In this document: one piece after another, positions 59,101 to 64,000 of the stretch | Numbering within the stretch: position 1 is the first letter of the stretch | Layout: each line of letters begins with the position of its first letter | Assembly: GCF_000024865.1 (NCBI RefSeq) | Contig: NC_013595.1 | Location: 3,038,001 to 3,102,000 of the forward strand | Direction: 5' to 3' | Source: Streptosporangium roseum DSM 43021 | GTDB taxonomy: Bacteria > Actinomycetota > Actinomycetes > Streptosporangiales > Streptosporangiaceae | Length of the DNA stretch: 64,000 bases | Translations under genes and position numbers: made by a program | The notes under the pieces: generated by a model | What the model was told of the DNA's origin: nothing | Database searches by the model: none | What the model saw: the letters and a program-made list of their open reading frames with translations, nothing else

Positions 59101-59168
59101 CGGTCCGGGTTCCCGTCGAGAGGGCGGTCAGGTGCCAGAGCCCGGGGCCGTGACCGCCTGACGGTCCG
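59055..59168. repeat. Direct duplication of the symporter 3' end
   Basis: The segment 59055-59107 (last 15 codons, stop and 7 nt) is repeated at 59111-59168 with a few changes and a 5-nt insertion. Both copies contain CGAGAGGGCGGTCAGG and GACCGCCTGACGGTCCG. The second copy is noncoding. Confidence 0.85.
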
Positions 59169-59173
59169 ATCAC

Positions 59174-59213
59174 GTACGGCCCGCCACCCCCGAACGGGGG
59201 TGGCGGGCCGTAC
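59174..59213. terminator. Strong bidirectional terminator hairpin
   Basis: GTACGGCCCGCCACCCCC pairs perfectly with GGGGGTGGCGGGCCGTAC around the loop GAAC (18-bp stem). It lies between the convergent symporter and cellulase genes and can serve both strands. Confidence 0.85.
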
Positions 59214-59293
59214 TTCCGTGTCCGGCACGGCCCGGCGGGCCCCCGCCGGTCCCGGTGACAGGGGGAGCCCGGCCGTGCCGCACAGGCAGCGGG

Positions 59294-61165
59294 TCAGCGG
59301 TCCTTCGACATCAGCGTGAGCGCGTACAGCGCGATCGCCGCGAAGTCGTCGGCGGGCTCCGAGGCCTGCCAGGAGCGGACGTCGTCGACGTAGCGGGAGC
59401 CGCGCCCGGTGAACTCCTCGTAGCGGTCCACGCCGTCGCCCGGGCAGCGCCTCATCTCCTCGAAGTGCTCGCCCAGGCCGCCGGAGAACAGGTCCTCGCT
59501 GTTGGGCCCGTTCACGACCGCGCCGGTGGCGAGGGGGCGGCGGCCGTCGACGCGGCCCTTGAGGTTGGCGATCTGGTGGTGCGGGCAGCGCTCGAAGTTC
59601 TCGCCCGCGCCGACCATGAACGACACGCCCCAGGCGTTGGCGCCGAAGGTCCAGTTGCGCTGCCGGGTGCCGAAGGCGTCGTAGGAGCGGTCACCGCTCA
59701 CCGCCCGGTACAGCCGGGAGGTGGCGGCCAGGCCGAAGGCGTGCGGCACCGCGTCGAAGCCGTCGTACACCGCGCCGGCCCCGAACGGGTCCTTGGCGGC
59801 GCGCCCGGCGCCGATCTCCAGCTGCGCCTTCAGGTCGCCGAGCAGGTGTGACTCGTCCACCGCGAGGTCGCCGGCCCCGGCGGCGCGCAGCGCGCGGACC
59901 AGGTCGGCGTGGCCGAGGGCGCTGACGTCGTAGAGGTTGAGCGTGTCGCCCCCGGCCTCGTGCTCCAGGTACTGCCCGGCCCAGTGCGCGGCCTGCCGGA
60001 GCCATTCCCCCGCGCGAGGATCCTCCAGCCGCTGGGCGGCCAGTGCCATCTCGGCCCCGCCGAGCTCCATGTCGTCGCGCCACACGCTCTCCGGATAGAA
60101 CGCCCACGGCAGCGAGGTGGTCAGCCTGCCCACGTTCTCGGTCCTGGCCAGCGCGTAGATCGAGGCGGCCTTGTCCAGCAGCCGCTGGGCCCGGTACCGG
60201 TCGGGCTCCACCTGGGAGGCCAGGGCGAAGGCGGCGGCCGTACGGCCCGCGAGGTTGGGGCTGATCGGCTCGCCGGGCGGGGCCGCGCGGAAGACCGGGC
60301 GGTTGCGGATGAACTGCCGCCCCTGGCCGGTGTCCCCGTCGTCGGCCTCGGGCAGGCGCCAGAGGTCGTGGTCGCCGGCGAACGTGCCCTCCGCGTCGCC
60401 CGCGCCGATGCCGACCTGGATGTAGAGGGTCCTGGAGCGCTCGTCCCACATCTTGTCCAGCCACTTCAGGCCGTGCGCCGCCTCGGCCCGGAGCCGGGGG
60501 TCCACCACGGGCCCGGCGTCGCGCCTGGCCGCCCAGAGCAGCGTGTCGACGTAGGCCAGGATGTGGGTGAACTTGAGGTAGTCGCCCGCGTCGAACCAGC
60601 CGCCCTCGACGTCGACGGTGGTGCCGAGGGCGGTGAGCCCGCCCTTGATCTGGTCGGTGTCGGGGCCGGTGAAGGCCGGCCACTCGTAGACGGCGGCCCG
60701 GCGGTCGTTGAGGTGGGAGGGCCTGCGTCCGAGCTCGCCGGGGACCACGTCGGCGCCGTCGCGCTGGGCGCCGAAGAACGTGACGACCTTGGAGGCGGGG
60801 CCGGCGAACTGCGCCGCGGGGGCGACCCGGAACTCGGCCGGGGCGGCCGCGGCGGTCCTGATCCGGTACCTGCCCGGGACGCGGAGCCCGCTGAGGTCGA
60901 CGGCGTAGACGTGACCGTACTTGGCGTTCCAGGGGCCGAGGTCCGCGCCGGCCCTGCCGCGCAGCACCTCCCTGCCCCGGTGGTCGACGACGGTGAAGGG
61001 GGCCGCGGCGGCCGGGCCCGTCGTCATCAGGTAGGCCCGTTTGGTCTCGGAGGGGGCGAATCCGACCTGGTCGACCCGGATGAACCCGGTGGTGCTCTCG
61101 GCCAGGGCGGGGCTCCCGGCCGTCACGAGTGCGGAGAGGGCTACGGCGGCGAGAATGCGTCGCAT
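59294..61165 (-). CDS. Secreted glycoside hydrolase family 9 protein (cellulase)
   Basis: The 623-residue product has a signal peptide (MRRILAAVALSALVTAGSPA, cleavage near ALA-E), an N-terminal Ig-like CelD_N domain (residues ~27-115, FIRVDQVGFAPSETKRAYLM), and a GH9 (alpha/alpha)6 domain. The catalytic aspartates lie in GGWFDAGDYLKF near residue 190 and the acid glutamate in SEPADDFAAIALYAL near the end. GH9 enzymes are endo- or exoglucanases on cellulose or related beta-glucans. AGGAG precedes the ATG. A 19-bp palindrome upstream is a likely operator. No cellulose-binding module is present. Confidence 0.92.
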   Translation of the reverse strand: MRRILAAVALSALVTAGSPALAESTTGFIRVDQVGFAPSETKRAYLMTTGPAAAAPFTVVDHRGREVLRGRAGADLGPWNAKYGHVYAVDLSGLRVPGRYRIRTAAAAPAEFRVAPAAQFAGPASKVVTFFGAQRDGADVVPGELGRRPSHLNDRRAAVYEWPAFTGPDTDQIKGGLTALGTTVDVEGGWFDAGDYLKFTHILAYVDTLLWAARRDAGPVVDPRLRAEAAHGLKWLDKMWDERSRTLYIQVGIGAGDAEGTFAGDHDLWRLPEADDGDTGQGRQFIRNRPVFRAAPPGEPISPNLAGRTAAAFALASQVEPDRYRAQRLLDKAASIYALARTENVGRLTTSLPWAFYPESVWRDDMELGGAEMALAAQRLEDPRAGEWLRQAAHWAGQYLEHEAGGDTLNLYDVSALGHADLVRALRAAGAGDLAVDESHLLGDLKAQLEIGAGRAAKDPFGAGAVYDGFDAVPHAFGLAATSRLYRAVSGDRSYDAFGTRQRNWTFGANAWGVSFMVGAGENFERCPHHQIANLKGRVDGRRPLATGAVVNGPNSEDLFSGGLGEHFEEMRRCPGDGVDRYEEFTGRGSRYVDDVRSWQASEPADDFAAIALYALTLMSKDR

Positions 61166-61188
61166 CGGCGCTCCTGGTGCGGGGGGAA

Positions 61189-61207
61189 GTTAGGAAACCT
61201 TCCTAAC
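61189..61207 (-). promoter_or_regulatory. Palindromic operator upstream of the GH9 gene
   Basis: GTTAGGAAACCTTCCTAAC has 8-bp perfect arms around ACC and lies 24 nt before the cellulase start. It is well placed for a repressor or activator of polysaccharide use. The regulator was not identified. Confidence 0.65.
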
Positions 61208-61272
61208 CTTTGTCGGGAAGGTAGCGACACCTGGGAGGGGGGTCAAGAGCGGCGGTCAATAGCATGCGGAAC

Positions 61273-62340
61273 ATGACCGTCACCCATGCTCGGCGCCGCG
61301 AGAGCCTCGCGGCACTGCTCCCCGCTCACGAGGCGGACGCGATCCTGGTCACCCGCGGCGTCAACGTGCGCTACCTGACCGGCCTGGCCAGCTCCAACGC
61401 GGCGGTGCTCGTCCGGGCCGACGCCCGTGCCACGCTGGCCACCGACTCCCGCTACGCCGAGACCGCGCGGCGCTCCTGCTCCGACATCGAGGTGGTCGAG
61501 GAGCGTGACGTCGCCGGATGCCTGGTGGTGATGGCCGACAGGGTCGCCGTCGAGGCCCACCACATGCCCGTCGCCGACTACTTCCGGCTGGGCGAGGACC
61601 TGCTGCGCCTGTCCGGATTGGTGGAGTCGGTGCGCCGGGTCAAGGACGAGGCCGAGATCGACCTCCTCCGCGACGCGTGCGCGATCACCGACCAGGCCTT
61701 CGCCGACGTGCTGCCCATGTTGCGGCCCGGGGTGACCGAGAGGGACATCGCCAGGGCGCTGGAGTCCCGGATGATCGAGCTGGGCGCCGAGAAGCCCGCC
61801 TTCGACTCGATCGTGGCGAGCGGTCCCAACGGCTCGATCCCGCACCACTCGCCCTCGGGCCGGCCGCTGGAGCGGGGCGATCTGGTCACGATGGACTTCG
61901 GGGCGCTGCACGAGGGCTACCATGCCGACATGACCCGGACGGTGGCGATCGGCGAGCCCGCCTCGTGGCAGCGCGAGCTGTACGACCTGGTCCGCGCAGC
62001 CCAGCGCGCCGGCCGCCATGCCGTACGGCCCGGCGCCGCCCCCCACGAGGTGGACGCCGCCGCCCGCGAGGTGATCGCGCAGGCGGGGTACGGAGACTAC
62101 TTCGGCCACGGCCTCGGTCACGGTGTCGGGCTGGAGATTCACGAGGTGCCGTTCCTGTCTCCGCTGAAGCCAGAGCCCGACCATGAGCACGCTAGACTAG
62201 AGGATCGAGTTCCGGTCACCGTTGAGCCTGGAGTTTACCTACCGGGCAGGGGCGGCGTCCGCATCGAGGACACGCTCGTGACGCGTGATGACGGACCGGA
62301 ACTTCTCACACGGACGACCAAAGAGCTGCTTGTCCTTTAA
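61273..62340 (+). CDS. pepQ: Xaa-Pro aminopeptidase (M24 family)
   Basis: This 355-residue M24 metallopeptidase cleaves peptides with proline in second position. The dinuclear metal ligands are visible in [34 protein letters not shown] and [19 protein letters not shown]. The N-terminal creatinase-like domain has [15 protein letters not shown]. Either ATG 61264 or 61273 may start the protein; TAGCAT at 61260-61265 would place a transcript start at the second ATG. It is followed 25 nt later by efp, the common actinobacterial order. Confidence 0.92.
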   Translation: MTVTHARRRESLAALLPAHEADAILVTRGVNVRYLTGLASSNAAVLVRADARATLATDSRYAETARRSCSDIEVVEERDVAGCLVVMADRVAVEAHHMPVADYFRLGEDLLRLSGLVESVRRVKDEAEIDLLRDACAITDQAFADVLPMLRPGVTERDIARALESRMIELGAEKPAFDSIVASGPNGSIPHHSPSGRPLERGDLVTMDFGALHEGYHADMTRTVAIGEPASWQRELYDLVRAAQRAGRHAVRPGAAPHEVDAAAREVIAQAGYGDYFGHGLGHGVGLEIHEVPFLSPLKPEPDHEHARLEDRVPVTVEPGVYLPGRGGVRIEDTLVTRDDGPELLTRTTKELLVL

Positions 62341-62365
62341 GAGCGGCCGTACGCAGGAGAAACTA

Positions 62366-62926
62366 GTGGCGACGACGAACGACCTCAAGAACGGCCTGGT
62401 GCTCAAGCTCGACGGCGGTGAGCTCTGGACGGTTGTGGAGTTCCAGCACGTCAAGCCCGGCAAGGGTGGTGCGTTCGTCCGCACCAAGCTGAAGAACGTC
62501 ATGTCGGGCAAGGTCGTCGACAAGACCTTCAACGCCGGCGTCAAGGTCGAGGTGGCCAACGTCGACAAGCGCGAGATGCAGTTCTCCTACATGGACGGCG
62601 ACGACTTCGTCTTCATGGACACCGAGACCTACGACATGCTCCACGTCTCCCGGACCGCGGTCGGCGACGCCGCCAACTACCTGCTGGAGAACATGCTGGC
62701 CACGGTAGCGATCAACGAGGGCAACGTGCTCTACATCGACCTGCCCGCGGCGGTCGAGCTGATCATCGCCGAGACCGAGCCCGGCCTCCAGGGCGACCGC
62801 TCCACCGGCGGCACCAAGCCCGCCAAGCTGGAGACCGGCGCCGAGATCAAGGTGCCGCTGTTCATCACGACCGGCGAGAAGGTCAAGGTCGACACCCGCA
62901 CCGGCGATTACCTCGGCCGGGCCTGA
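62366..62926 (+). CDS. efp: Elongation factor P
   Basis: EF-P rescues ribosomes stalled at proline runs. The 186-residue protein begins [20 protein letters not shown] and has the loop lysine in [17 protein letters not shown] near residue 32, then the OB domains with [20 protein letters not shown]. The usual actinobacterial loop PGKGP reads PGKGG here. GTG start with AGGAG upstream. It overlaps nusB by one base. Confidence 0.97.
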   Translation: MATTNDLKNGLVLKLDGGELWTVVEFQHVKPGKGGAFVRTKLKNVMSGKVVDKTFNAGVKVEVANVDKREMQFSYMDGDDFVFMDTETYDMLHVSRTAVGDAANYLLENMLATVAINEGNVLYIDLPAAVELIIAETEPGLQGDRSTGGTKPAKLETGAEIKVPLFITTGEKVKVDTRTGDYLGRA

Positions 62927-63336
62927 TGTCGGCACGGGGTAAGGCGCGCAGGCGCGCGCTGGACATCCTGTTCGAGGCGGAGGCGCGCAGCCAGGACCCG
63001 CTCAGCGTTCTCGCCGAGCGCCTGGAGCGGGCGGAGCCGCCCGTCAACGAGTACACCGCGACGATCGTCGAGGGCGTTTGCCGCCACCGGGCGCGCATCG
63101 ACGAACTGATCACCACCTACGCCGAGGGGTGGACGCTCGACCGCATGCCCGCGGTCGACCGCAACCTGCTGCGCGGCGGCACCTACGAGCTGCTGTGGAT
63201 GCCCGACGTCCCCGAGGGCGTCGTCATCAGCGAGTGGGTCAGCCTGGCCTCCGAACTGTCGACCGACGAGTCGCCGCAGTTCGTCAACGGCCTGATGGCC
63301 CGCTTCAAGCAGCTCAAGCCGTCCCTGACGCTGTAG
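62926..63336 (+). CDS. nusB: Transcription antitermination factor NusB
   Basis: NusB works with NusE in rRNA antitermination. The 136-residue helical protein begins [20 protein letters not shown] and has DRMPAVDRNLLRGGTYELLW near residue 70 and the final SPQFVNGLMARF. The ATG overlaps the efp stop (TGATG). It ends at a hairpin. In Streptomyces the next genes are bldD and the pyr operon; here a methyltransferase follows. Confidence 0.96.
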   Translation: MSARGKARRRALDILFEAEARSQDPLSVLAERLERAEPPVNEYTATIVEGVCRHRARIDELITTYAEGWTLDRMPAVDRNLLRGGTYELLWMPDVPEGVVISEWVSLASELSTDESPQFVNGLMARFKQLKPSLTL

Positions 63337-63344
63337 CGCGTCTC

Positions 63345-63372
63345 GCGGGGGACCGGGTCTCCGGTCTCCCGC
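63345..63372 (+). terminator. Hairpin terminator after nusB
   Basis: GCGGGGGACCGG pairs with CCGGTCTCCCGC (one G-T wobble) around a 4-nt loop, 8 nt after the nusB stop. Confidence 0.75.
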
Positions 63373-63535
63373 GGCCTGGGCCTGCCCGGCGTCGCGCCCC
63401 CTTTCCGTCTCCCTCCCCCCGCCCTCCCCGGCGCGTCCGTGCCCGGCCGCGTCCGGGTACGGATCACCCCCGGCCCGGCCCGGGGGCCGTCCGGCGTAGG
63501 CTGGGCTCGTCACCGAAGTAGGAGGCGATCCGAAG

Positions 63536-64000
63536 TTGCATGCCGTAGGCATCTCGAGGCAGTCAGGCACCCCGGCGGTCCGCACCGCCGTCGTCTGGGA
63601 CGTCCTGCGGGCCGTGCTGGCCGACAGGGTCTCCGCGACCGGCCGGGCCCGCCTCGACATCGTCGACGCCGGGGGCGGCACGGGCGGCTTCGCCGTACCG
63701 CTGGCCGAGCTCGGGCATGCCGTCACGGTCGTCGACCCCAGCCCCGACTCGCTGGCCGCGCTCGAACGCCGTGCCGCGGAGGCGGGGGTGGGCGTGCGGG
63801 CGCTGCAGGGCGACGCCGCCGACCTGGGCGAGCTGCTCCCCACCGACGGCGCCGACCTGGTGCTCTGCCACAGCGTGCTGGAGTACGTGGAGGACCCGGT
63901 CAGCGCGCTGACGGCCATGGCCGGTCTGCTGCGCGAGGGCGGCGCGATCAGCGTTCTGGCCGCCAACCCGCTCGCCGCCGCGCTGCACCGCTCGGTCGCC
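63536..64000 (+). CDS. SAM-dependent methyltransferase, partial
   Basis: The open frame runs off the right edge after 155 residues. It has the class I methyltransferase motifs: LDIVDAGGGTGGFAVPLAEL near residue 42 for SAM binding, VTVVDPSPDSLAALERRA with the acidic ribose ligand, and DLVLCHSVLEYVEDPVSAL, a typical Methyltransf_11 pattern. The substrate cannot be told. TTG start with AGGAGG 11 nt upstream; no other start codon is in frame before it. The C-terminal part is unseen. Confidence 0.85.
   Translation, partial: MHAVGISRQSGTPAVRTAVVWDVLRAVLADRVSATGRARLDIVDAGGGTGGFAVPLAELGHAVTVVDPSPDSLAALERRAAEAGVGVRALQGDAADLGELLPTDGADLVLCHSVLEYVEDPVSALTAMAGLLREGGAISVLAANPLAAALHRSVA

Overview
The window is very GC-rich, with dense coding, GTG and TTG starts, many 1-11 nt gene overlaps and TAGACT-type -10 boxes. 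The gene set (pyrRBC-carAB-pyrKDF-mihF-gmk-rpoZ-coaBC-metK-priA, actinobacterial integration host factor, PriA without helicase motifs, F420-dependent oxidoreductase) points to a filamentous actinobacterium, most likely of the Streptosporangiaceae. The family is inferred from the gene set and not from a database search. No tRNA, rRNA, transposase, prophage or CRISPR array was seen.

Layout. 1-4.3 kb, minus strand: an arginine deiminase operon, arcD-arcA-arcB-arcC, running off the left edge. 4.4-5.8 kb: a DUF3040 protein and a stand-alone ATP synthase gamma-type subunit. 6.0-16.1 kb: the pyrimidine operon, opening with a PyrR-binding RNA hairpin. 16.3-21.6 kb: mihF, gmk, rpoZ, coaBC, two small proteins and metK. 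21.7-25.3 kb: two tandem ATPase/LuxR regulators lying between metK and priA. 25.6-34.0 kb: priA, two unrecognised paralogues with a CDCxGC motif, def, fmt, rsmB. 34.0-39.1 kb, minus strand: a three-gene operon of two PQQ-like beta-propeller proteins and a small membrane protein. 39.4-41.1 kb: rpe and an MpaB-type oxygenase. 41.2-46.6 kb: a riboflavin operon (ribD, ribE, ribM, ribBA, ribH, PH protein) preceded by small repeats, a palindromic operator over its promoter and an FMN riboswitch. 47.0-51.5 kb: a two-component system whose kinase carries a frameshift, a small secreted protein, and a TrkA/TrkH potassium system. 51.6-55.3 kb: CoxD/CoxE/XdhC/MobA-like maturation genes without their dehydrogenase. 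55.4-59.1 kb: an exo/endonuclease-phosphatase protein, an F420 oxidoreductase, and a CRP-site plus Cys-leader-peptide plus DAACS symporter unit. 59.3-64 kb: a secreted GH9 cellulase, then pepQ-efp-nusB and a truncated methyltransferase.

How it works together. Most of the window is nucleotide, cofactor and translation housekeeping. PyrR probably controls the pyrimidine operon by covering the pyrR ribosome binding site. Riboflavin synthesis and uptake (RibM) share one FMN-sensing leader. Def, Fmt, EF-P and RsmB serve translation. The accessory blocks (arc, LuxR pair, CDCxGC pair, propeller operon, cox-like set, GH9) sit between these conserved groups. A recurrent feature is short tandem duplication in intergenic DNA, twice including the 3' end of the neighbouring gene (arcB and the DAACS symporter).
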